Shown here: positions 32,560 through 44,900 of the stretch, one piece after another
Position numbering within the stretch: the stretch's first letter is position 1
Layout of the letters: each line of letters starts with the position of its first letter
NCBI RefSeq assembly: GCF_001632365.1
Contig: NW_024468560.1
Coordinates: 217,687 to 281,686, forward strand
Reading direction: 5' to 3'
From: Laetiporus sulphureus 93-53
Taxonomy: Eukaryota > Basidiomycota > Agaricomycetes > Polyporales > Laetiporaceae
Length of the DNA: 64,000 nt
Program-made: the position numbers and the translations under genes
Notes under the pieces: model-generated
The model's input: the letters and a program-made list of their open reading frames with translations, nothing else
The model's database searches: none
What the model was told of the DNA's origin: nothing

Positions 32560-33560
32560 CCACACCCCGCTCTGGCTCCGATCGTTCACGCTCAACCCTG
32601 GTCCGCATCGTTGCGTGGTTGTGATCCATGCGCGAACGTCCGCAAGGAGCACTCTGGTCTCCATCGATGCGTGCCGCCTATTGCATTCACGCCATCAAGC
32701 AGCAAAGCTACTACGGTAGACGATCGTGATTTGCTCTGACGCCGATCACGAAGGTTAAGGTTATTCCAGGTCCGGCCGGAACGGGCTTCGCATCCGTGGT
32801 TCACAGCGGGAGGTGAGTGCTTGGTGGGGAAATACGCGCTTGACAAAGGCAAGGCATGACAGACCGGTGTGGTGTCGTGTCCCTACAGGGATCACAATCA
32901 CAGTCAAATCCCTTTGGCTTCAACGACCCCTCTGGTGTCCTCGAGCACATGTACTATGCCGAAATGAAGAGTGCGCTTCCGTTGGCATGCCCGTGTGTCT
33001 TGCTACGCAAAGACTCAAGCCCTCACGAGGCTAGCACTGTCATTTCCGATTTGAGAACGGAAGATTGCCGGGTGCACCAACTCCTTCACAGGCATCGACG
33101 ACGTCAGCATATTTTGGATGGTGGCGGCTACTTCTGTCTCTACGCCATCTGTGGTCCCTGTCGAGTGCGGATGACTCAGGAAGGCGGGTCGTAAAGGTGT
33201 CGCGAACGGACACTCAATGGCGTGCGCACGAGTTTCAAGCATGACGGCGCAAAACATACCGGTCAAATTCACTAGCGCGACGGACATTGCCCTCATAATG
33301 AGATACATCCATTGCTGGCCACCACTCGCGGCGCTTACCTGACACGAGTTTGTTCAACGTTTTCTGGACAAGTCTCGTTGCATGGCAAGATATCGGAAGC
33401 CCTTCGCGGTCTCTATGAAACATGTGTGGGCCGCATAAGAGGACGACTGCACCGCAAGCAGTTCAGACAGCGTACCCCCTCGTCCAAGCTCTAGCATCCT
33501 CGGTCAGCAATCCATAGCAACTTTCTCGATCTGGGCTGTTCACTAATTTCGCCCTCCAGC
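32560..33560. other. Unassigned kilobase before the zinc-finger gene
   Basis: Short frames on both strands (forward 32856-33194, reverse 33015-33308 and 33235-33423). The reverse frame near 33363-33423 ends at a GT donor-like site, but I cannot assemble or name a gene. Confidence 0.35.
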
Positions 33561-33568
33561 AGTCCACA

Positions 33569-33926
33569 ATGAATACTGCAGTGTGCAATTGGGAAAACTG
33601 CGGCCTATTCCTCGACGATGAGACCGCCGGCGGTTGTACTCGCCATCTCAAACAAGTTCACGTGCATGACTGGGACAATGCGGCCACTATAGACTGCAGA
33701 TGGACGCAGCCCCCCCAGCTTCAAGCTGGCATCGTACCGCCGCAGATCTACTGCAACAGGCGGATCAAGTGCGTTAACTTGGGGAAACATATCGCCGCTG
33801 TGCACCTCCGATCGCTGAGAGTTGCTTGCTCGATATGCGGCCAAGGGTTCTCGAGAAGCGATGCATTCAGAAGACACCAGCGGCAGAATTGTCCCGGCCC
33901 CAACCAGGACATGCAGGCCGGCGGAG
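33569..33926 (+). CDS. C2H2-like zinc-finger protein, first exon(s)
   Basis: The frame from ATG 33569 encodes three Cys/His modules: CNWENCGLFLDDETAGG then CTRHLKQVHVH; CRWTQPP then YCNRRIKCVNLGKHIAAVH; and a classic finger CSICGQGFSRSDAFRRHQRQ. It closes at a GT donor after QAGG (33926), shared with the second copy at 37935. Later exons were not identified. Proteins of this shape bind nucleic acid, often as transcription factors; the target is unknown. The frame runs on to 34090 if unspliced. An intact paralog of the gene broken by the chromovirus. Confidence 0.65.
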
Positions 33927-34393
33927 GTAAGCACCTCTTCCATTGTGGCTATCCTAAGGCTCACACGCACTCTATTGAACACAGCCGTTTTCTAGGAGCT
34001 CTCTCATGCACTATTAGACATACAGCTGTTAGCTGGCTGGCTAGCTATTTGTCATGCTCATATTCAGCCTGCCTTGAGCTTGTGATATAGTCTCCCGAGT
34101 AGCTCCGTCTCAGTATTTCGCTTTCTACCGAGTAATTCATTATAGGCATCGACTGTCCTCGGATGCCGTCCGACGAAGGTCATTACCAATTGATAGGCCA
34201 CTATAGGGTTTCTCGCAACGTCATATGCAGTGTATAACGACGCTGCGTTTACACCAGGTTCTCGTGCACCACGTTCATGAAAACCCAGTGCAGGACCATG
34301 GCTGAGCGGTCCGTAGTTCCGTAGGCAACATCAATATAAGCAGATTCTAACTGAGTATTGGCACGTCCAGTTGTTACGGCCACGGCTCGGCCA

Positions 34394-36455
34394 CTACCGC
34401 GCCTGCACGTAGTCATCGAGCTTTAGCAGCAGACAGACGGTCTCTGTGGCAAGCTCGAACGCGCTCGTCGAAACTAGCAGTGGCTGCACAACATCTTCGC
34501 TGAACACATCAGAGACCAGTCCCTGTATAGAAGTCAGTCAGCAATTAACAGCGATACGTCATATTGTTTTCCAACCTTGCGCATATCTATGCCAGCATTT
34601 CGCTCTCCACGTGCATGACGGTTTCGCAGCTCAGTGAGGATGCTGATGGCGTTCAGGCCGGCGTTCTCTGCGAGTGTGATCGGTATCACCTCCAGCGCGT
34701 CGGCGTATGCTTGAAAGCAGTATGCCTGGGATCCCTTCAGTGAGCGCCCGTGCGCAGAGAGCATACGCGAGACGTCCACTTCGGGCGCGCCGCCCCCCGC
34801 GATAAGCGCGCTTTACGTTATCGGTTAATCGGAATGTACGGACGATAAAAAGAACCGGCGTGCGCTCACCGTTTCTTGATGAGACACCGCATGACACACA
34901 GCGCGTCGTGCAGGCTCCGTTCGACCTCGTCGACGATAAGGCTATTTGGGCCCATCGCTACGATGCTGACGGTGCGCCCCATATTCGCAATACCGCTGAT
35001 CTTCACGTATTTCGAGCCGTACTGGCTCACCTCCTCCACAATATCCGCCCTGCCGAGCTTCTCGCTCGAGAACGCCTCAATGTCTGACACGGGCGTGCAC
35101 CGCAGCGTTTTGCTAAGGAACGCGACTTCCTCGCGCTCGACGTCCTTCACGATGAGAATGTTGAGCCGCGCAAGGAGATGCAACGCGAGCTCGTCGACAG
35201 CGTCGCGCAGGATAGACTTTTGGATGAGGAGGACGTTGCAGTCTGATTTCTTGATTTTTGAGCAGAGGGAAAGGATGTATTTGCGTTGTTCCTGGGCAAC
35301 CTTGTCCATTTGGCGGTAGTTGGCTATCACTACAGTGTTGTCCATCTATATTATGACCGACTCGCATCAGATACAGCATCAGGTCTAGCGGAAAATGAAA
35401 ACAATTACGTCAGGCTTGGGGGCGCTCAATTGAAATTGTATAAGGCCAATTTTGGCGGACTCCATTCGGCTAGGGCCTCCAGCGCTGGTGATGGCATTCT
35501 GGTGCAGCACAAGACCTTCGGTGATCAATGCGGTATCCTCGATGGTACCTCCGGTTCTCTTGATAATCCGGATATCACGGAGATCGACATTTAATGACGC
35601 TGTATCAGTTATGCGCATCACGGCGTCCACTGCGATTGGCGCCAGAGTGTTCGAATACGTTGAGATGATCTAATAAGACGGTGAGATCCCCGAACGACTC
35701 GGACACATTCAATATTACCTTCGAATTAAGGGACGTGGCCGCAGCCTTGATGAGGACCGCGCGGTCATCGAGGCTGACAGGCGTTGAGATTTCAGTGAGA
35801 TACTCGACCGCCTTTGCAGAAGCCTGCATGAAGGAGTCTGCGATGATACTCGGGTGAAAACCCTTGACAAGCATTCTCTCAGCCGCGCTGAGGAGGCTAC
35901 CCGCAAGCACGACAACGGTGGTCGTGCCATCGCCGGCCTCCACATCTTGTGCAATGGACATTTCTACCAGCTGATGTACTTTCAATTAACAAAGAGATAC
36001 CATAGAATCGACACCTACCATCTTGGCTGCGGGATGCAGTGCCTGGAGGCTCTTCATAATTGTGGCGCCGTCATTGGTGATGATGAGCTCGCCTTTGGAA
36101 GTTTGAATCTTCCGGAAACATTCAGTCTATACACTCATGATGAATCAATCAGATTGTAACGTACCATTTTGTCCATTCCTTTCGGCCCGAGGGAGGTCTG
36201 GATGGTGTCACTGATTGCTTGAAAACGGCACGCTATGGTTCAGGTCGCAAATGACCAAGATGAGACGGTTACCTTTCGCAGCAGTCATATTGGATAAGCG
36301 CACATCAGTTCCTTTGCTCTGAAGCAGGTGCTATGAGAATGCAGTAATAGTTCAAGAGAGTGAATGAGTACCTTGCTCTGAAATGCAGCGTTGCCAGCAA
36401 AGGGCTGCGACGATATCGCGGAAGTTGGAGGAGGAGGAGAAACTACTGATGCCAT
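34394..36455 (-). CDS. CCT4: T-complex protein 1 subunit delta (CCT4), 541 residues
   Basis: Nine exons on the reverse strand (36372-36455, 36273-36318, 36165-36217, 36019-36108, 35719-35970, 35409-35669, 34870-35345, 34576-34810, 34394-34522), all GT-AG and in phase, give 541 residues, the normal size. Motifs: [10 protein letters not shown] (about 53-61), TNDGATIMK, the ATP-site [15 protein letters not shown] (from Gly104), a long apical domain ([36 protein letters not shown]), [32 protein letters not shown] and [19 protein letters not shown]. The delta-specific [17 protein letters not shown] block separates it from other CCT subunits. It is one of eight subunits of the cytosolic chaperonin that folds actin and tubulin. 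No lesion was seen. Confidence 0.95.
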
Positions 36456-37930
36456 GCTTTGTTGGGGTGTTTTTTTCGGAAGGAGCCAGGTATCAGAACT
36501 ACCGGGATCGCTGTCGTTGCAAACTGGAATCAGCGCTCAGCCACAGCTTCGACACCGATGTCATGTCACGTGTAACGGGTGATGTCACCCATACGGCGAA
36601 TGTAACGAGCCTCCACTGCTTTCAGACCTTCCTCGCGCGGTATATAAATAAATGTACCAAAAAAAAAAACCTTCCTCTATTTCTCGTATTCTGCAAACGA
36701 CTGTACGAATGCAATCAATTAAATAACTGCTGGCGCATGCCACCTTGCACGATCTCGCAAGATCACGATGGCCCGAGTTGTGCGTCTTCCTTATCCGCAG
36801 TGTTGGTCACAGTCTGATGTTCGAAGCTTGCGTTCATATTGAATGGTATGCTTGATTCTCTTTCTACCTATGGTGGCTTTGGGAACGAGGGAATTTAACG
36901 TGGCCAGGCCTCACGTAGTTTTGATGATCAAATCAACCATGACATCGATGTTTTTTTGCTTTGCACTCAGGTCTAACAACGAGTTCCTTGGTCCGGATCG
37001 CTATCGATATACGGAGTGGTAGACATGCATGCGACATCCGACCACATTACCATGATCGCATGATCACAACCCAAAAGGTACGATATATCTGCCGTATGGA
37101 TTGATTGCTTTCGAAATGGTAGGTACGGATAGATGTGCGTAATCCCAGGCGGTTGTGGTCGGAATGTTTGAGGGTGGAAGCAGAATGACCCACACACGGA
37201 TGTTACGATGCGATAACACTTCCGCACACACATGTTTCTGTCGCACGAATGGTGCAGGGTTGGATGTTCGTGACCTGGCCATCTATGACAGGACCCGAGT
37301 AGGTTTTCGGGCATGCATTTGGGGACACCATGGTGCTTGCTGTTGCACGAACGTGAGAGTCTCATATGGTGTCTCCCTCCTCAGTCGACATCATATTGAG
37401 TGGCTGGATGAGCATGGCGTCCAAGATTTGGTAGAAATGCGATGGAGGAGTGGTGGATATTAAAATTTATTTGCTTACGCCATAGCTCCGTCAATTAACC
37501 TGTTAATTTGAAAGGCTGAAGGATCATGCTCTCTTCCAGTTGGCTGGTGTCTGTCGGCGTCCATATACTGTGCTTGTAACATTACATATATTTTACGTTC
37601 CAACAGATGGACCTCGGACTGATATCATGGCATGCCAAGCGCCCGTGGTGGATTGTGAGGCACAGTGGCCATGGACAGCAGCACATCGAGCGGACATAGC
37701 TCATGATGCACAGGTTTATGGACTCATCGCAAGCAATGAGATATACGGCAAACTTAATCATGGTGTCTATTGCCTGCAACATGAATGGTATAAGAGTTTC
37801 TGCCTTGCACGGAGTTCAGCCAGACCACCAGCCTCTTACAGGAATTTCAGCATTCGCAGTACGTCATAGTACCTTATCTCTAAGTTAAGCTGATGAACCT
37901 CTGCATAATCCAGTTGTCATTCTACTTTCA
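36456..37930. other. Intergenic region between CCT4 and the second zinc-finger copy
   Basis: No convincing gene. A TATATAAATAAA box followed by A-rich sequence lies at 36641-36670. A forward frame at 37540-37869 has no recognisable motif. Confidence 0.4.
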
Positions 37931-38146
37931 AACGATGGAAGGGACACCTCAGGCTTGCCAATGGAACAGATGTGGCATTCACCTTCAAGACACCACCGCT
38001 GACGGTTGCACTCGCCATCTGAAAGACTTTCATTTGCATCCTTGGAGTGCTACCATGATGACAAGGTGCCAGTGGACCATCTATCGTCCAGATCCTCCCC
38101 CTGGCATCCAGCCTCCACCGCACCACAACATATGTGACGGGAGGAT

Positions 38147-38806
38147 TGTCACGGTTTTACCTGACAAATTCATTATAGGAACAAATGCTATTAAGGAGCA
38201 TATCATTTTTCATCATTTCTCGTCGCACAAGAAGTCACGTGACCTAACAAGATAAGATAACGAGGCATCCAGTCACATGACCTCAGATCTCTCTTGGCAT
38301 TGTCACATGACACCGAACTCCTCGGCATGGCATCATATGTCGCAATTGCCATGACACCATATTGCATGCTCAAGAGGAGCTCTGTCTCCGTGGGTTATTA
38401 TTAGGCAGCCAATCAGGATAATTGGGACATGTCGTACGATTGTAGCACTGACCAGTAGAATAGCATGTGACTCGCTTAGGTAGTACTGTACAGTAGCATA
38501 GCAATCATGTATATAAGGACCAGCGAGATGAGGAGGAGACCTCAGTCTTATTCTCCTTCGTCCTCCACTACCATCACAGAGGGGTCTTACCAGACACTTT
38601 CAGTGTGCTATACATCTCATTGCATTCTCACTTGTGTGATAGCACCTCTAGCCTCACCAGTAAGTCTTGCTCTGCGACCAGCTACTAGGCCTCATCAGTG
38701 GGCACGTCGTATCACCACAGCTCGTCGCTGTAGGCTCTCAGCCAGGAGACCCTCAAGGGGACTCCTTATTTTGGTTGTTTATCTTTGTCATCGGCATGCC
38801 GTGACA
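38147..38806 (+). repeat. 5' LTR of the chromovirus
   Basis: 660 bases, TGTCACGG start, GCCGTGACA end. It contains GTCACGTGACC and related CACATGAC boxes in the upstream half, TATATAA at 38510-38516 and the predicted transcript start region TCAGTCTTATTC (38542-38553). Confidence 0.95.
38510..38553 (+). promoter_or_regulatory. LTR core promoter and predicted RNA 5' end
   Basis: TATATAA at 38510-38516 is followed, 32 bases after its first T, by TCAGTCTTATTC. This 12-mer is the exact reverse complement of the primer-binding site at 38810-38821, which places the RNA start at or just before it. Confidence 0.75.
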
Positions 38807-38809
38807 TTA

Positions 38810-38821
38810 GAATAAGACTGA
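38810..38821 (+). other. Self-complementary primer-binding site
   Basis: GAATAAGACTGA begins three bases after the LTR end. It matches the reverse complement of the predicted RNA 5' end in the LTR over all 12 bases, as expected for Tf1/sushi-type self-priming and not for a tRNA primer. Confidence 0.8.
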
Positions 38822-39153
38822 CCTTTTACGCCCCTACCAAGTGTCTAACACTGGTAGCTGCACATTTTCACTCAGAGACACTCCGGCCCAGGGCAGGCCT
38901 ATTTCCACATCACTTCCCTCATACACTTCCTCTGCGTCTCTACCGCCTAAGCCGCTTCCTTCCTTCAAAAGGAACAGCGCTGCACCACGAACCATCAATG
39001 GTATCGTTCCACCCAACGGATGCTACCATCCCTATCAAAGGAAACCCAGAGTCCACCGTCTGACTCAGGGCAATCTCGTCCAGGTGCAGCCCCCCAAGCC
39101 GGCTCACAAGGCATTACAGCAGAGCGTCGCTGACAGGAGCGCAAGGTTAGCCT

Positions 39154-40022
39154 TTGGCTCGAAGACATTCCAAAGGAGATGCTTACCCCGTCCATTCCAC
39201 TTCAACCTCCTCATCCTATGCTACATTCCCCGCCATCGACATCCTCAATTTCGCGCTCTCAAAGAGCTACCATCCTCGTGGAATTTACGAAAATCCCAAA
39301 GGTACTCTCCCTGAGAACATCGCACTGACTGTGTACGCTACCATTCAGCGATACAAAGTCTTGCAGCAGCCCCACATCGCGGCCAAGCTCACAGAGGAGC
39401 AGTTGAAGTGCCGAGATAGAATTCTTCGACACCTATCAGTTATAAACGAGCGCATCGGAGCAGGGCACGATTTCACGTTCGTCGATAGGTGCATCGCTAT
39501 CAAGCTTTGCATAGGACTAGGAAAGATTTCCTTCAAGGGAATCAATAAGGAACAGGAGCGCGTAGGCAAGGAGATAGTAAAGTTTGAGAAGGAGTCGTGC
39601 TTCTGGCCTTACTAGGACCAGTAATATTTTTGTACCACCATATCAGCAGTTATATGCCCCAGTATCAAGTCAGTTTTGTATTCAGAAACTACGTGGTCGA
39701 GTACTACATCACTGACCTCTATCATCATCTGGTGTGCACGGGATACTTCATCTATCAACCCCTGCTATCGGAGCGTTCCATCCCGCTCTATCACTATCCG
39801 GTTGACATCGAACGTCGAGTCATCCTGTACGCACCCTTTCGATTCATCGAAACAGACATCAAGATCATCAATCCAATTCGCGAGTGGATAGAAAACCGTT
39901 ACTGGGAACGTCTTGCTCAGTTGTATCAAGAAGACGAAGAACTCTTCTGGACAAACTGGTACAGAGACTTACCAGAACAAAGACACCCTCGCCCAACAAG
40001 GCTAGAAGAAGCTGCAGCATGA
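39154..40022 (+). CDS. Accessory ORFs between LTR and gag in the chromovirus
   Basis: Two consecutive frames precede gag. The first (about 39154-39615) reads FPAIDILNFALSKSYHPRGI, then LPENIALTVYATIQRYKVLQ, then TFVDRCIAIKLCIGLGKISF and ends FWPY. The second (start in the 39597-39657 region, to 40022) reads MPQYQVSFVFRNYVVEYYIT, VDIERRVILYAPFRFIETD and a Pro/Arg-rich end. Neither resembles gag, protease or any domain I know. The composition is ordinary globular protein, and the first looks like sequences I have seen in other basidiomycete retroelement leaders. They may be accessory genes or captured host sequence. The exact start of the first is unclear. Confidence 0.5.
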
Positions 40023-40142
40023 AGAAATCGTGTCATCGAACTAGCACAATTACCGGGAGCCAATAACTAGCCCCAGTAAAAGCTCACCATTTCAAACACA
40101 CTCTCCGCCGCCTCTTTCCCACTATCTTCAACATCGATTCCC

Positions 40143-41960
40143 ATGTCTCAATACAATCTTGGAGGCATTGCGTTCCCAGGAGGACACACCACTAGTGAAC
40201 CTTCAGAACCCTGGAGGAGCAATGCCCCCTCCACACCATCGGAAGCAGGACCAGCTGCCCCTGCAGATGAACCCCATACCAGCAGCACACCCAAGGCATC
40301 GGGAGTAGTCAGAAACCCATCGCCCACCACCCTGCCAGCATTTTCCACACCTCAGACTTGGGAATGGCAGGGAGTTCCTTATGCAACCATCGAGGAAGCC
40401 GCCAATGCCGCCGCACCCAACACCATACCAAACGACGTTAAGGAATGGGTAATGAACGTGGTACGATCATTCATCATGAGAGACGTTATAAGCTCGTACG
40501 AAGCCTTACGTCAAAAGATGGATGAGCACCACGAGCGCACGGTGGCCTCGTTGGAAGATGAAGTGATGGCTCATATCCACGTCAAAATAATGGCAGTAGA
40601 AATACGAGATCAACTAAGGACCGCAAGAGCCCAGATCGGCACCCTCTCCGCCGACAGTGAACGGCTCATCAAGTCAAATAACAGTCTGATGCTCGAAGCC
40701 CAAGCAATTCACAAGGACTTCGAAGATTACAAAGATGAAGTAAAGGGTCAGATGGATGCCCTTTACGGCAACATGGTCGCCCTGAAGGAGGCACAGGAGA
40801 AGACCACCACTTACATCATTGGCTTAGAGTCCCGACTCAACAATGCCATCATTAATGTGCCCTCCACAGGTATCCAACAACCGGCTGGCCAATCCAGTCC
40901 ATCGCCTCACCGAATTAAGCTCCCCGATCCTCCCAAGTATTCGGGAAGGAAGTCGTCGGAAAACTTTGAAACTTGGTTCATGAACCTGCTTATCTGGCTC
41001 GATTATAATCATTTCACGGACGACAAGGACAAAATTCGGCAAGCCAACGCACATCTGGAAGGCGGAGCTGCTCTATACATGAACGAGTATGCAATCAAGC
41101 TCGCCTCCAGACAAGATGTTGGTACATGGGCAGAATACACCAGGAAACTGGAAATGGCATATAAGATGCTTGACCCCAAGCGCACGGCACAGGCAATGCT
41201 AGATGCACACTGCGCAATCCGCCACAAGACGATGATTGCCTTCGCAGAGAATTTCAGGGCCTACGCCCCCGAATCAGGATACTCTGATGAAGATCTAATT
41301 GTCAAAATCAGGGAACAACGGTCAAGCCACATTCAGACGGTCATGTCAGTAACAGAGACTTTGCACCCCTCGAAGATTCCAACCACCTGGATGGACTATC
41401 TCGAGTTCTGCTTGGAGATTGAAATCAAACATCTTCAACAAATTTCAGGCAACAAGTCTACTGGACAGACCACGATGACCAAGGCAACCATCCCCAAGGA
41501 CCCTAATGCAATGGACACAAGTGCACGAATCACACATGATCTATCCCCGAAACAGGACAGATGGCTGACAAACAAACTATGTTTGTTTTGCGGAAAGCAT
41601 GCCTATGAATGAGGAAAGCGATGCCCCTCCCCCAAGCCAGAATACAAGGGCAAGCGGTTTCAGACATGACCCGCCCCGAAGCAAGGGCAAGGAAAAGGGA
41701 AGGGCAAGGCGACGAATGTACGGCAGGTGGAAGAAGAAAGTAGTGCGGGCTCATCAGCTCAAATTGCGGCACTGGAACAAGCAATCGCTGCACTTCGTGG
41801 GATGAGCACAACATCAACTATACCACCGTCCAGCAAGGGCAAAAGCAAGGTGAAGAGCTCGGACACAGCATCAATGGCATCAACATCTACAGTCAAGGAT
41901 ACCAATGCGAGAATTGTCAAAATAGACGATTTCTCAGAAGATTTTCAGTACGAAGTGTAG
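40143..41960 (+). pseudogene. Gag of the chromovirus, with two in-frame TGA codons
   Basis: From ATG 40143 the frame gives a Pro/Ser-rich N-terminus, a coiled coil (MDEHHERTVASLEDEVMAH to LKEAQEKTTTYIIGLESRL) and the capsid-type domain IKLPDPPKYSGRKSSENFET, FETWFMNLLIWLDYNHFTDD, AALYMNEYAIKL, TWAEYTRKLEMAYKMLDPKR, the usual Ty3 capsid order. A degenerate zinc knuckle (LCLFCGKHAYE) precedes a Lys/Gly-rich tail. TGA occurs at 41610-41612 and 41667-41669; the same frame then continues to TAG at 41958-41960. Both TGAs are best explained as former CGA codons. Confidence 0.85.
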
Positions 41961-44900
41961 ACGAGTCTGGTGTCACACTTCAGGACAATTGTATTAGTAC
42001 CGTGAGAACGAATGTACCTAGCGATCATCTATATATTGCATCTGCAGGTTTTTCTAAACATTCGATCGAATTGCCAATAAGATTCGTATCACGGGAAATC
42101 CAGACAACGGCACTATTGGATTCTGGAGCATTCTCTTGCTATATCAACCAAAGATTCACTGAGAAGCACAGTTTTAAGATGATACCTCTAAACCATGAAA
42201 TTCGAATCCTCAACGCAGACTCCAGCCCCAACAAGGGAGGCACAATTACTCATCGTGTAGTCACAAGCATCTTAATCGGGGGGCACCGATCAACTGAGAG
42301 TTTGCTCGTCACAAACCTTGGATGCATGTCAATGATCCTCGGCATGAAGTTCTTACAAGAACACAACCCCCGAGTTGACTGGGAACATAGAGAGGTCACG
42401 TTCTCAAGATGCAGACACATGAGGAAGCAACGAGTCAAAGTATGCAAAGAAGAAGTCAACCTTCTATCGCAACCTCAGCTCGAAGATGAAGCAATTCTCC
42501 CCGACATACACATGGATGACGGGTGGGATCAGGAAGATAACTTCATCAACTGGATAGACTTGCAAGACCAGGATATTCATAACATGGTGCATGACATCCT
42601 AGGCATAAGCAGGAAGGTAAAGGAGCATTTGGTAGAAAAGCCGGCAGAAGAGACACAGGACAAAGAATATTGGTCCAAGTTTGTTCCTCCAGAATTTCAT
42701 CAATTCGGAGATGTGTTCTCAAAGAAGAGCTCGGAAAGAATGCCGACGCATAAGCCCTATGATCATGCAATTGATCTTGTCCCAGATGCGGCAACCCCGA
42801 GACCGGCAAAAGTATACCCTATGTCTTTACGAGAGAAGAACTCGCTCGACGAATGGATTGATGGAGAACAAGCCAAGGGCTACATTCAGCCGTCTAAATC
42901 CCCTTACGCCGCTCCGGTATTTTTCGTCAAGAAGAAAGATGGCTCTCTTAGACTTGTCCAAGACTACAGGGCATTAAACAGTGTCACCAAGAAGAACAAG
43001 TTCCCACTCCCGTGAATCAACGATCTCATTGATGGACTCTCCAGGGCTAGTATATTTACCATGCTAGACCTGAGATGGGGGTACAACAATGTACACCTTC
43101 ACAAAGGAGATGAGGAAAAGGCAGCGTTCATTACCCATAGAGGATTATTTGAACCCACTGTCATGTACTTCGGATTCTGTAATGCCCCTAGCACTTTTCA
43201 GGCCATGATGAACGACGTCTTAGGCGATCTCATCTGCACTGGAAAGGTGGCAGTTTATATAGATGACATCATCATCTTTACGAATAACCAGGAGGAACAT
43301 GATCGTCTGACCAAGGAGGTCCTACAACGACTCAGAGACAATGACCTGTTCGTGAAACCAGAAAAGTGTCACTTCGCAACCACTTTCGTCAAGTTTCTCG
43401 GACTCATAATCTCAAAAGGATCAATACAAATGGACTCAGAAAAGGTCAACGGTGTGCTCAAATGGCCGGTGCCTACCAAGGTAAAACAAGTACAAGCATT
43501 CCTTGGTTTGGCAAACTTTTATCGATGATTCATCAAGGATTTCGGATCGATGACCCGACCCTTGACTCTATTAACCCATAAGGACGCAACATGGAAATGG
43601 GAAGAACCTCAACAAAAGGCATTTGAGGCCCTCAAGACTGCATTCACTTCTGCCCCGATTCTAGCGCTCCCCAACGCAGTTCGTCCCTTTAGATTAGAAA
43701 CGGATGCCTCGGACTTCGCCACAGGTGCGGTCCTTGAACAGTTGGGAGAAGATGAACTTTGGCATCCTGTCGCATATTACTCCAAATCACTCAATGAACA
43801 TGAGTGAAACTATGAGATCTATGACAAGGAAATGCTAGCCATCATTCGGGCTTTGGAAGAATACCAGCAGTACTTCGAAGGACACCCTCACCCAGTTGAG
43901 ATATGGTCGGATCACCTCAACCTTACCTATTTCTGCCAAGCTCAAACATTGACCAGACGACAAGCACGCTGGTCACTTTACCTTACGCATTTTAACTTCA
44001 TTCTCCGTCACCGCCCCGGAAAGACGATGATGCATGCCGATCCTCTGTCCAGGAGGCCAGATCATGAGAAGGGGGTGAGCAATGACAATTCAGGGCAAAC
44101 TTTGCTTCGGCCTGAATATTTTGCCATCCACGCAATCTCAACCACTCATTCCTCTGAAGTTGATGATGCAAAACTTCTAGAAAGAGTGAAATCGGCACTA
44201 CAAGACGACGAAATGACCAAAGGTTACCAGCACCTACTAAAAACTGGCAAGCGAGAGTTCGGAAAAGACCTCCAAGAGTGGAACTTCGAGCATGGATTGC
44301 TGCTCAGAAGAGGAAAAGTCTACATTCCAAAAGACTCTGCGCTGCAGAATAAGCTGGTCAAGCTGCACCACGACGTCTCCACGGCCGGACACCCCGGACG
44401 ATGGAAGACACAAGAGCTGATTAGCAGGAATTACTGGTGGCCAGGGCTCACCATTGATGTCAAGAAGTACGTCCAAGGCTGCGTAACATGTCAGAGAAAC
44501 AAGACAAGCAAGCAAAAGCCTTATGGACTGCTACAACCCAACCCGGTACCAGAAGGGCCTTGAGAAATGGTTACCTGTGACCTGATCACACAGCTACCAC
44601 CAAGCCCAGACCACAGGGGAGAAAAGAAGACTGCCATTTTGGTAGTCGTCGACAGGTTCACCAAACATGCACACTTCTACCCAGTAGACGACATGGTGAC
44701 AGCATCTCAAGTAGCATCGATTTTCTACACTGAGGTATTCAAACTCCACGGAATTCCTCGGCAGATCATATCTGATAGAGGCACACAGTTCTCAGCCAAA
44801 CTATTCCAGGAGTTCTGCCGGAAACTTCACATTAAATCTACGATGTCTACAGCCTATCACCCTGAAATGGATGGACAGACCGAACGAGTCAATCAGATTC

